Source of the DNA: Enchytraeus crypticus
Taxonomy: Eukaryota > Annelida > Clitellata > Enchytraeida > Enchytraeidae
Length of the DNA stretch: 64,000 nucleotides
Reading direction: 5' to 3'
Assembly (NCBI GenBank): GCA_905160935.1
Contig: CAJHZI010000416.1
Location: forward strand, 1,706,501 to 1,770,500
In this document: piece by piece, positions 32,821-44,100 of the stretch
How positions within the stretch are numbered: position 1 is the first letter of the stretch
How the letters are laid out: each line of letters starts with the position of its first letter
Translations under genes and position numbers: made by a program
The notes under the pieces: model-generated
Seen by the model: the letters and a program-made list of their open reading frames with translations, nothing else
What the model was told of the DNA's origin: nothing
Database searches by the model: none

Positions 32821-33544
32821 TACGGTAATACATTAGAAGTATCATATAAAAATAACAAAAAATATTTCTGAGCAGACGTTTTGAAGATTAATTAAAATAC
32901 GTTGCCTATAATTTTGTATATCAGAATAAATATTAAAATAGCCTCGATCGCAATAGATAACAGGATAGAAGGACAGGACTGTTATAGCAGAGTAGCAATG
33001 ACAACACTCGATCGCGATTTTCTTTAATAGGCCTGCATGTACATGTACATGTAGAAGATTATTAAAGTTATGCATTGCTAATTTAAGCCTATATCGGTTT
33101 CACTTAATTAATGTAGTGAATTTTATGCGTAACTGAACAGTGAACACCAAATTGTCAACATTGGAAGTCAACTGTCAATGTATTTGTAGCCCATTTATGC
33201 AAACTGTCGAAATCTCTCTGAAGTGTAAAAATATGTCTAAATTAAACTATATTATTTTACATATCTTGATACTATCAGTAAAAGTGTTGACGATTTCAAT
33301 ATTACGTCATTGTCCAAATTATTAATACTTCCAACAATTAAATTCAACCTATCTTAAATAGGGACTATTAAACGCACATTAACTGAACCAGTATAATTCA
33401 AAATTGTGATATTTGATAAGTAGTGTGGTAACAGTGACGTATTGGTGGTAGTAAACATTAAGGAAGATAGATAATAAACGAATTTAATGAAATAAAATAA
33501 ATTAAATTTTCGTAATCTACTGATTGAAATATCAGCCTAACACA

Positions 33545-33656
33545 ATGATAAAACTCTTCTCATTAAAGCAACAGAAAAAGGATGGCACAGATCAGAGTGG
33601 TCGATCTACTATGGGACAGAAGAAAGCCACCGCGGCTCAGTTGCGAATATCTAAAG
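33545..33656 (+). CDS. UBE2M exon 1 (E1/DCN1-binding tail)
   Basis: Encodes [20 protein letters not shown], then [17 protein letters not shown]. The start is fixed by conservation of the first residues. Donor TAAAG|GTTTGT. Confidence 0.95.
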
Positions 33657-36600
33657 GTTTGTTGTCCTTTATTTAACGATATTCGACCATTAATTATACT
33701 ATATTCAAATAAAATCTGTTTTCCTTAATTTAATTAAGTTTTAGCGTTTCTCCTCAATATTTAAAGAGTTGTTATTAGAGTGGTGTAGTTATGGTTTTGA
33801 GACAGTTTCGTTGTGTAAAAAGTTTGCACTAAACTTCAACTTGGAATTTGCCAGAACTGCTACTGGCACTCACCTTTACTCCATCATAACCACACTATTA
33901 AGTAACTGGTACTTGAAGGAAACTTAAACACTTATATCTGTTTTATAGTAAAGTTAACTATTCAATCTTAATTTATTTTAAAAGTCTTAAATGTTAGGCT
34001 GGATATAATGCTGTGATAGTGTGGATGTCATAAATTAATTCAAGATTCAGTAATATCAGGCATCAGTGCATCATCATCATCTTCCCTTAAGTCCCAGTTT
34101 AACCAGGGTAGGGATATGAATAGACAATGAAGTTTATCCATTCGTTTAAGTTTTGTGGCGATTACTGGAGCCTAGGTGCTCACCAACCAAATGCCCTTTC
34201 TAACGTTGGTACATCAAATGAAGAAAATCATTGCTCAGTTAGTACGTGAATGGGAGAGCACTTTAGAAGGCTGAATGCTGATTTAAGGACTCCAAGATTT
34301 GGAATATCATTAGATTAATAACAGATACGTTAAATATGCTAATATTTGAGATGGCATATATAGCCACTATTATTAAGTTCCAAAGATTAAGTTTACTACC
34401 TCCTGGTTAAACTTTTAAGAGAATATCTGTGATCATACTTTTGTGAGTAAAATCTGAGTTGTATTTATAGCAATATATCATGAAACATTCTCAGTTCCCT
34501 TTTAGACTTCTCTGTGCTGTGTGACAGTGTGAGGAACAAAATAAAGTATATACAGCTTTGTTCTTGATGATGCAGTTTTTATAAGCTATGCTATAAGTTA
34601 AAATTGCAAAGTTTATTTGACATTTTAAATTAAAATTACACAATTTTAACATTGATAACTTAATTTATTTCCTTTTGATTATTTTCAATTTTTCTAGGTA
34701 ATTTTAAATATAGTTAAAGTAATAAAACAAATTAAGTCTTGAATTTTTGAAATCTTAGTAAGTACTCAGCTTATATTACGCCATCAATATTTCATCATCA
34801 TCATCATCATCATGTCTTGAATCCCAGTCTAACTAGGGTTGGGAAAATAATTAGTGTAGCGTTTAACTAGGGTTGGATGGATGCCTTCAATATTTACATA
34901 TTAAAATGTTCAATGATAAATTTGGAGAACAAAATTCAAAGATGTTGTTTGAGGAACTTGTATAAGATGATCTTTCTTTATTACACTCAATGATTTTCAA
35001 TTTTTTGCATTAGATGCGTTAGATTTAATTTGCCGTGTTGTCAATTTCTGTTTTGTTGTATATTATAATGTCAAAGTAATCTGCAAATATTATTGATTAA
35101 TTAGGGATTTACGTAAATTGGATCTATACAATTGGGGCTAATATTCATCAGTCTCCTAAATTCAATCTTTATTCTTATATATACTTTGTTGTAGATATAA
35201 ATGAACTAAGTTTGCCGAAGACATGTCAGATAGAACACGCGGATCCTGATGATTTGTTGAACTTCAAGCTAATTATATGTCCAGATGAGGTAACAATTCT
35301 GTCATTGAAGCTAATTATATACCTAGATGCTATAAATAAATAATTAAAATAAATAATTAATTTAATTTAATGCAATGTTAGTTGTGCTTTCAGATTATGC
35401 AATGATTTATAATTATTTAAAGCTAATCTAAATATCACCTGAGGTAATAGTAAAGTTATAATTTTAACTCAGTCTAGTTTAATTAGAATTTATTGGAATT
35501 ATATGCTCAGAGAGGTACTAATTAAAATCTAATTTATTTCTAAATAATATATAGCCACAGCTAATGATACGCTCCAATAAGTTAATTGCATCTAATGTAT
35601 GTATTGGTTTAATTAAATCTATTTATTGACCAGATGAAATAAAATTAATCTAGGTATTTATATGGCTAGATGGGATAATAATTAAATCTATATATTGATC
35701 TAACATTTGGAAATATTATTTTATATATTACTTTTTGTAAAGTTTTAATATGTACCGTAGATTTATAATGTAGAAGGGTTAATGTTGTGATAGAAAAACA
35801 CATTCTTAATAGACGAGGTGATAAGACGGTTTTATAATATTGCTTCAAAATGTTTGAGACCAGTGATGTATTAATAAGTTTATTGTTGTTTAATACATAT
35901 GGTTTACTAGTGAAGAGTATGTGACTGGGCACTAATGAAATGTTGATTGTTGTTTAGGGATTCTACAAAGGAGGCCAGTTTGTATTCAGTTTTAACGTTG
36001 GGCAGGCATACCCGCATGAGCCGCCGAAAGTTAAATGTGAGACGCTGGTGTATCATCCTAACATTGATCTTCAGGGAAACATTTGTCTTAACATCCTAAG
36101 GTCTGCTAACTATGTATTTTGAATCTTGAAATTTTCTGGCATTAGGATGGATAGGATAAATTGTAGAATTTTTTTAGCTAATTGGCAGTCAAATTATGAG
36201 AGATATTCGGTAAGATATTTCAATAGTATTTGATGTATTAGTGTCATGCCTTATTGATGTACGACTGCATGAGCACATGCTAGACAACCATGTCTTGTTG
36301 ATGTGCGACTGATTGAGCACATGGTAGACAACCTTGTCTTGTTGATGTGCGACTGATTGAGCACATGGTAGCAAACCATGTCTTGTTGATGTGCGACTGA
36401 TTGAGTTCATGGTAGACAACCATGTCTTGTTGATGTGCTACTGATTGAGCACATGGTAGACAACCATGTCTTGTTGATGTGTGACTGATTGAACACATGG
36501 TAGACAACCATGTCTTGTTGATGTGCTACTGATTGAGCACATGGTAGACAACCATGTCTTGTTGATGTGCGACTGATTGAGTTCATGGTAGACAACCATG

Positions 36601-39112
36601 TCTTGTTGATGTGCTACTGATTGAGCACATGGTAGACAACCATGTCTTGTTGATGTGTGACTGATTGAACACATGGTAGACAACCATGTCTTGTTGATGT
36701 GCGACTGATTGAGCATATGGTAGCCAATTATGGCACTGAGTTGTTTGATTTTGCATCTGGATTGAAATCTTGTCTGAGAAGCTATAGTTTATGTCAAGAT
36801 TTTGATAAATAATACTGAATGACATTTTACAATTAGCAGAATGTCCTTGCTGTTGAGATTAGATATAACTCAGGTCTACAACTTTTCGTCATCCTTAAAT
36901 CTTGTATCTGACAGTAGGTTAGCCTAGTGATGTGCTTTACGACTCATCTGTGAGAGCAACATATAAACGACTCACACAGCTCAAAGAACGGACTCTTTTA
37001 AGCTGCTCACTGCTCTCACTGCTCTCAAATGGTCCAGGCACTTGCTACAGTAACTGCACTGAGTAGTGTCTAATGTTCACTGCTCTCAACTGGTTCAGGC
37101 ACTTACTACTGTAACTGCTCTGTGTCTGTGAGGCCTACATGACTTCTAGTAGTTTAGGATACTAACTAAATATCAATTATAACTTTAAATGTAATTTTAT
37201 TTAGCTTATTATTATTAAACTCTTTCTGTAAAGTAGTCTCGAAGACCGACTTTGACCTTGACACTTAACATTCTTAACCCTGACAATTTTCCTGTTAGGT
37301 ACTGGGTTCCACATTCGCATTCAGCGTCTAATTTGGCTTGGAAGTCGGTTGAATCTTGACCTTTTTCTCTAAATTTTTCTAAATTGTGAAAATTTCAATG
37401 TCCTTTATTGTGGGGGTACTCCCACCTTGGCCCGAATTGTAAATCTACGCCTCCTGATGAACCTCCTTTCATATGTAAGCCTTCTGAAAGCCATATCTTC
37501 CACAAATTTTAGGGTTTTTATTCCTAGGGCCCGTAACACGGACTAAGTCAAACCAAAAATAAGCATACCACGATGTACACAAGGTTATATAGTGGGTCAA
37601 ATATGCTGATCTCATGATTCAAATGTCAATAATAGTCGAGATATTTAGGGCTAGGAAAAAACGGATGGCCTTACATGCTGCATATGCTGCTAATACGACA
37701 CAGTCCAGCATGTATCGAACAGAGCAGCATATGCTGCACTGTGTCGCATAACGACACAGTGCACAGTGCTTTCAGAGAACAGCTCTTAGAGAGTACTGAG
37801 CTGTGAGTGAGAGCAGCTCACTTCAAAGAGCAGCACTTAGTGAGCCGAAAGAGCAGTGAGCGGCCAACTCTAGATTAGCCATGTATGTAGATGATGTGAT
37901 TAGGATGTTTAATTTTTCTAAAGAAATTTCTCGATTATTTGCATTGTTTATGTTGTAGAGAGGACTGGAAGCCTGTTCTAACGATAAACTCAATTGTTTA
38001 TGGACTGCAGTACCTCTTCCTGGTAAATCTCTCTTACTCCATGCTGTACTCTGTAGCTCTCACTATGCTCTCTCTTCCTGGTATATCTCTCTTACTATGC
38101 TGTAGTCTGTTGCTCTCACTATGCACTTTCTTCTGTAATTTTACATTGCATCTTTTATGCGTAAGAGATGAGAAACAAAGATATAGAAAAAGGTAATGAA
38201 ATCTATTCGCAGATGCTATTTATCTTCAAGAAAATGGCATCATGTTATGATTTTAAGAGCAGTTTTTTTATTGATACCAGCTTGTGTCCAGATTAGCTTC
38301 TTACTGTAGTATGTCGTCTAACCTGTGACACAGCATAAGTACTCACTTTCCTCAGCTGAATAAGGCTGCACTGGTCCGTGCTGATTCAGGCACATAAATT
38401 ATTGTCAAACTGAAGGAAGCTGTTCTTGTTACGGTTAATTATTACCTTTACAACAGTGTTGCTTTTCTGAACTGTTTGCTCTGTGGGGTCGCTTGAGATA
38501 TTTATATCGCCATTTGTCAATTTGTTGGTCAACAATACTCAGTGTGAAACTATACATACGTCCAGACATCCACTAGGAACTAGCTTCACTGAGAACGAAT
38601 TTTTTTCCAACGTTTCACCCTCATCTTCGCACTTAGTTCTTCAGTATCGAGGCGGTATTCCAGATCTCATGAATAAGTAACTAGACCAATCATCCCACTG
38701 TAGCATCTTGAGCTTAAAGAACTTAGTCATTGATATAAAAGAATACCCTGGTAGAACTTAAGAACCTAGTCATAGATATAAGATTACCCTGGTAGAACTT
38801 AAAGAACCTAGCCATTGATACAATATATTACCCTGTTGGCTAGCTATCAGAGTTCAAGGCTACATGATTCTTTTGACCATTAAGCCTGTTAGTTGTAAAA
38901 CGTATTTTAGTAGGACATTTTGTAGTAAGATATGATATCTAGCTAATATATTAGTACATGTGTTTGGCCAGGAACCCAACCCGGACGATCCTCTGAACAA
39001 AGAGGCGGCAGAGGTTCTGCAGAACAATCGTCGACTGTTTGAGCAGAATGTCAACAAGGCGCTGCGCGGTGGTTACATAGGACAAACGTATTTTGAGCGT
39101 TGTCTCAAGTAG
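33545..39112 (+). CDS. UBE2M: NEDD8-conjugating enzyme E2 M (UBC12)
   Basis: Five exons: 33545-33656, 35195-35289, 35958-36100, 37959-38022, 38972-39112; phases 1,0,2,0 all match, giving 184 aa against 183 in human. The N terminus [12 protein letters not shown] is the conserved tail that docks on the NEDD8 E1 (UBA3) and whose acetylated Met binds DCN1-type ligases. The UBC fold follows: [20 protein letters not shown], the [10 protein letters not shown] loop, HPN (102-104), catalytic Cys about 112 in [18 protein letters not shown], and the C-terminal [20 protein letters not shown]. It accepts NEDD8 from UBA3-NAE1 and passes it to cullins. Identity is clear; only the 5' UTR and promoter are not delimited. 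Intron 3 carries a 44-bp minisatellite and intron 4 starts with a duplicated donor. Confidence 0.97.
34070..34215 (+). mobile_element. Family-E repeat, truncated
   Basis: (CATCAT)n, CTTCCCTTAAGTCCCAGTTT, AACCAGGGTAGGGATATGAA and GCCTAGGTGCTCACCAACCA, ending at CTAACGTTGGTAC without the 3' half. In UBE2M intron 1. Confidence 0.75.
34790..34870 (+). mobile_element. Family-E repeat, 5' end only
   Basis: (CAT)n followed by GTCTTGAATCCCAGTCTAAC and TAGGGTTGGGA. In UBE2M intron 1. Confidence 0.65.
35195..35289 (+). CDS. UBE2M exon 2
   Basis: Encodes D then [20 protein letters not shown] and [11 protein letters not shown], the first helix-to-strand part of the UBC fold. The acceptor is TTTGTTGTAG. 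Confidence 0.95.
35958..36100 (+). CDS. UBE2M exon 3 (catalytic)
   Basis: Encodes [40 protein letters not shown] and NICLNIL. The HPN triad and the Cys in NICLN form the E2 active site. The split Arg codon is completed in exon 4. Confidence 0.96.
36245..36722. repeat. 44-bp minisatellite in UBE2M intron 3, ~11 copies
   Basis: The unit includes CATGTCTTGTTGATGTGCGA followed by CTGATTGAGCACATGGTAGA. Copies differ by a few bases (GAGCAC/GAACAC/GAGTTC). The unit is not a multiple of three, so long antisense frames with [15 protein letters not shown]-type repeats are artefacts. Confidence 0.95.
37736..37762. repeat. Hairpin GCACTGTGTCG / CGACACAGTGC
   Basis: Exact 11-base inverted arms around a 5-base loop in UBE2M intron 3, inside a 200-base stretch rich in GAGCAG/CTGCTC words and partial inverted copies (36950-37090 and 37690-37865). 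Confidence 0.75.
37959..38022 (+). CDS. UBE2M exon 4
   Basis: A 64-base exon encoding the rest of R, then [20 protein letters not shown] and L, immediately after the active site. The true donor CTTCCTG|GTAAAT at 38023 has a near copy CTTCCTG|GTATAT 58 bases downstream. Confidence 0.95.
38014..38125. repeat. Tandem duplication across the UBE2M exon 4 donor
   Basis: CTCTTCCTGGTAAATCTCTC (38014) through GCTCTCACTATG is repeated from 38072 with CTCTTCCTGGTATATCTCTC. The unit spans the last nine exon bases and ~48 intron bases. Confidence 0.92.
38972..39112 (+). CDS. UBE2M exon 5
   Basis: Encodes [40 protein letters not shown] and FERCLK, stop. Almost identical to the vertebrate C terminus. Confidence 0.96.
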   Translation, partial: EPNPDDPLNKEAAEVLQNNRRLFEQNVNKALRGGYIGQTYFERCLK

Positions 39113-39348
39113 CAGACACCTGTCAGTCTTAGTATATTGTGCGCCATTCTGTTGTTAATGTTCATGTCACTCATTTATCTGTAAGAAATACGGCATTTCA
39201 GTCGCTGAAGTTTTCAGCCTCTGTCATCAAAACTAATGTAGGATTTAAGTTTTTTTATTGATCTTTCAAATTCAAAGCTGTACAATTATAGATAAATTTA
39301 TCGTTGGCTCTGATGTGTCGTATATTTAATTACTGGTGTGTTTTCGGA

Positions 39349-39354
39349 AATAAA
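39349..39354 (+). terminator. Candidate UBE2M polyadenylation signal
   Basis: AATAAA 237 bases after the UBE2M stop codon, the first such signal downstream. Further AT-rich sequence follows. Confidence 0.5.
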
Positions 39355-40986
39355 AAAGTTCGCAGCATTTACTAAATTCTTAAGGACTTCTCGAATCCTT
39401 ACGCTCAAACAATTAACTTCAGGATGTGAATTTGATACTATGGTACGGCTACTCCAGCTAGATCCTAGTTAACCTGGAAAATGTGCCTCGGAGACTTTTC
39501 ATTGCCTGTCATGTCTTCTGCTTGAGCTAGCCTCTCAGCTGTTGCTAATTTCTTACCTTGTCCCATACATTTGTTTCCTATTAATCATACAATCGTATTT
39601 TTTTAAATTTAACATGCAGCAATTTCATATAGTTTGCTGGAAGACTAGCCCAAGCTCCAGTGACGAATGAAATTGTGTGATTCCTGGCGACGTATACGTG
39701 TATGTCAAGTTTTCATCTCTGAGACAACTGACGATATATTTTAAACGTAAACGCGTTTGTTTATTTTAACATTCAAACATTCAATGCTTGACCTTAATAA
39801 TTCTGTCACTTACTTGTCACCTAAGATTGTAATGTGTGTGTGCTTAATCGGCTTGAGATTTCAGTGTCCGTGAAGGTTAACTTTTATTTACGACCTGGAA
39901 AAAGTTGTAAAATTACAACACCTGAATGCTTCGCAATAATATTTGCGACAATTGAACTATTAAGAATTGATGTGATATGTAGATTATGTTGTAGGAAATC
40001 TGGGGAATACGTTAATAGTCGAGTGTTGAATGTTTGTTGTCAAGTTATGCATTTCTACAAGAGCTTTACATTTTAGGATGTAAGCGGTAGAATGATTTCC
40101 TTTTGTTTTGATCAGTTCTTATATAATAGTATCACGGCATTGAAAAGGATTGTTTGCTTTTTATGAAACTGTGTTTGTGTTAGTGATTCTCTGACGAAAC
40201 ATTAGAATAACGAATTGATTAGACGAAGCCACAAATAATCATATGTTTAAATTTAAAAAAGTTTTCTTTGTTGGATTTTTATGACATTTTCGTTATGCAT
40301 TTTTATGTTATTTCCTCATATTTGTTTTTATGTAATATAATTATTATTATCAATTAAACACATAAGCATTTAGTATAAGAGCATTATAACTTTTAATTAA
40401 CAACCGAATAACATTATCTAAAGTGAATTTAAAATAATACTGATTTAAATACTGACAACAATACAATACTGAAATAACAAATAATAAATTAATGAAGATT
40501 TAACGTCAATTATCTTATCTATAGGCGATGCTAGGCATATGTCAAGTGGAATAAGACGCGTTGAGGATCAATTAAAATCCACTGCAAGCTATGCGTGGAA
40601 GCACTGAGATGTAGTAACCAAAATAATAAAAATCCAACTTTAGACAAATAGCCGCTGACGGCAACTAGCTTAATAAACATACTTAACAATATTATTAAAG
40701 AACAAGTTAAACGCCAACAGCACGCGTAACAGTTCACCCGATTAAACATTAGTATGAACATTACTGAGCAAAAGAGAAGTTCTAAACTCTAGGGAGACTA
40801 ATCAAGAGAAGTTAAAAATGATCAATAGAAGATCAAAATGACCAATAAAAGTTCTAAATGATCAAGAGAAGATCAAAATGATGATCAAGAGCCTGGTACT
40901 AAACATTTGTAATCAAAGAAATTCAGCGACAGTGATTAAAGGCTGCTCTAGTAACGCTCGGCACATAAAGCACCACACACTGGTTT
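39355..40986. other. Intergenic region between convergent UBE2M and DNAAF1
   Basis: About 1.6 kb of AT-rich sequence between the two 3' ends. Apart from simple GATCAA-rich repeats at 40800-40880 I see nothing in it. Frames at 39834-40076 and 40531-40761 carry no recognisable feature. I could not find a convincing minus-strand AATAAA for DNAAF1. Confidence 0.55.
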
Positions 40987-41112
40987 CTATTGATCTCTCC
41001 TGGACTCGTCGTCCTCGATATCATGATGGAGCTCGGCGGAAGTATTGACCACAGAGTCGCTGATGTTGAGAGATCCTTGACTATCAGCTGAAGTGTTCTC
41101 TACTGGAGTATC
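40987..41112 (-). CDS. DNAAF1 exon 13 (C terminus)
   Basis: Acceptor TATGTTCAG; encodes [40 protein letters not shown] and Q, stop. The phase fits and the composition matches exon 12; there is no domain to confirm it. Confidence 0.75.
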   Translation of the reverse strand, partial: DTPVENTSADSQGSLNISDSVVNTSAELHHDIEDDESRRDQ

Positions 41113-44100
41113 CTGAACATACAACAACCACAACACTGACTTCAGATATTCAATCCAATCAAGGCATTTTTAGTTATATGGCGAGACTATGATAGAGAAA
41201 ACAATACTGATAAGTAGCGTGAGATGTCGAGTAGATAGCACGCTTGGCTGATAAACAGGAGGCATCCATTAGCCGGATCGTCTCTGATTTTATCTTTTGC
41301 GGTTAATCTAATTTTTTTTTCCTTTGTAAGCTTTTTAATAATAAGAACAACTAATATTCACCATCAACAGTCATACACTGGCCGAAACCAGAGAATATAA
41401 ATAATAAAACAAATGCAACAGCTCATTGTGGAGTTAATACATTGTAAAAACTAACAACGAATAAAAGTGCAACCAAACAAATCTCAATAGACAATTTGTT
41501 TAAAGCGTTTGATTTAGCAATTTTATATAACAAATGAATTTAAGAGATGTTTCCTCGGCTGAAGTGTTACCTTGGTAAAAGCATCAGTGAGAGATAGTTT
41601 GCCAGACTCCACGTCTCTACAGAGATCTTTGTCATCCAGTATTATAGTGTCGATGTCTAAGACATCACGAGCTGAATGACAACCATCAGCCTCTACTGGC
41701 ACAGCTGAGTCACAGCAGTTAGCGCCAGCCTCTGTGGCTGTCACAGCTGAGCTGCAGCTGCTTGACAGCTGCTCGGTAGCTGAGCTGCAGCTGCTAGAAA
41801 GCTGCTCAGTACCTCCGCTACGATTATCCACAGCTGAGCTGCAGCTGCTTGACAGCTGCTCAGTAGCTGAGCTACTTAACAGCTGCTCAGTAACTCCGCT
41901 ACGATTATCCACAGCTGACTCTTCAGATCTGGGCTGAGAGACTGTACCTATTAGCTGCAAGTCACTGTCACTACGAACAGCCGGTTCCACTTCCTCTGAC
42001 CTCGGCATCTCAGTTATCTCTATGCGGTAGGTTCCCTCAACACCCCTCTCATCATCATCTTCAACTCCGCTCTCATCATCATCATTACACCCGCTCTTCT
42101 CGTCGCATTCTCCTGCATTTAACAAACTTTCAACGTTACCAGCTTGAAGAACAAGAAGAAGGGCTCAGCGTTTTAAACAATTAGTGAATATATAACTCAA
42201 TCTCAAACGTGACAGAAAATAATCAGTTTGGGTTGGTCCAACTTATTTCCATCCCCTTATAGTCTATATTTTTCAAAACCAATCATACGTCTGGTCATTT
42301 GGAACTAATATATGAAATCAAAATAATATAATTATAACCTAAAATATAAACCACCCTGCATATCGAAAGGCGCGATAAATGATCAAAAGCCATATCTTAA
42401 AGTTTTCACATATTTTATTGCGAGAAAAATACAAAGAATATGACCGGGTAAAAAGGTTTCGTTTCAATAGGCTCCAATATAAATATGTTCATTTAAGTTT
42501 TTAATTACATATATATTCAACATACTAAATTAAATGAACTTCATTTCATATCTTGAGAGGTTTGTGCTTAAATATATTTACGTGCAAAAGTCTCCCAAAT
42601 GTATTTAACATACAGTAGTAAAATATCAAATACCATTGGTTTCTGATGCAGTCTGAATTCTGTTATTTTCGTTATTTTCAGGTTCTGCATTCCGTTTGGC
42701 TTCACATCTGCGTTTATGCTCCATCAGCGCTGTTCAACACAAAATCAAAATTATGAAAAATATGAAAACATAATAAAATGTAGGATATCGAATAAACTTA
42801 AATAACAATTACTGGAATATGAACTAGACTAACTAGAGTAACTTTGAATATTCTCTGGTGTAACTGGCTCTTGTAACTTGGTGAATTTTGCTCGCCGGCT
42901 TGATTTTGTCTCAATAGTGCTCGATGTTGTCATTTATGACTGTAGCACTCTAATTGTTGTTATTATTATTGTTGTTATTATTATTAACTTTAAAAACCAC
43001 TATTGTAACCTAGATCGACCTACAGCACAGTTCTCTTTCAGTCGGTCAATATACATGTACATCGTAGAAAGGATGCAAGTTAACAGACGATTCCTGAATA
43101 AATAATCTTCTATTTGACGCCGTGTTCCTCACATCATCATAAACTAGTAGTTTAACGTCCGGATTATATTCTTACGATGACATCAGAGATAGCTGCAAGT
43201 GCAGCGCTACAGCAAGTGGATGTTAGAGAACAAGCATATATCCGTAGATATTATCATTTATATAGCAATTTATAAAAACAAAGAAGTTCCAAGTACATTC
43301 TTAGTGCAAATGCTCTATCAGGTTTAATTATAAATTATACTAGACATCTGAGATCAAATAGATATCAGTAATTATTACTACCAAAATCTACAGTTGCAGG
43401 TGCAGAGCAAAAGCTTCACTTACAGCTAAATTCACATGCACATGCAAGAACAAGCCGATATAAACAATCGAGTAAAAACAGATTTTACTATAATTTATCC
43501 TAAGCAGCAGTTATATCAGTGAAAAAGAAAGTTGCACGTTACCATTAACACTGTCTGTAATCTTCTGCCTCTCTCTCTCATTCCATTTCTCTCTCACTTC
43601 TTTTTCCGCATCACGCCCTCCCACAACCCTACACAATCATCAGAGTTCAACATCAAGCTCTGATGTAACCATACACAATCATCAGAGTTCAACATCAAGC
43701 TCTGATGTAACCCTACACAATCAAGCATCATCAGAGTTCAACATCAAGCTCAAATGTAACATCCGTATCCACTACAAACGCTATATCAACACAGAAGAGT
43801 TACAAGAGAGCAGACAAGTACAGAAGAGTTACACGAGATCAGACAAGTACTGAAGAGTTACATGAGAGCAGACAAGTACAGAAGAGTTACACGAGATCAG
43901 ACAAGTACAGAAGAGTTACATGAGAGCAGACAAGTACAGAAGAGTTACATGAGAGCAGACAAGTACAGAAGAGTTACACGAGATCAGACAAGTACTGAAG
44001 AGTTACATGAGAGCAGACAAGTACAGAAGAGTTACATGAGAGCAGACAAGTACAGAAGAGTTACATGAGATCAGACAAGTACTGAAGAGTTATCGTTCAT

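Noticed and set aside
36189-36825. Several overlapping minus-strand frames with [15 protein letters not shown]-like repeats
   Set aside because: Produced by the 44-bp minisatellite in UBE2M intron 3.
39834-40076. 80-codon frame downstream of UBE2M
   Set aside because: No recognisable motif, lies beyond the UBE2M poly(A) signal, and lacks supporting splice or promoter features.
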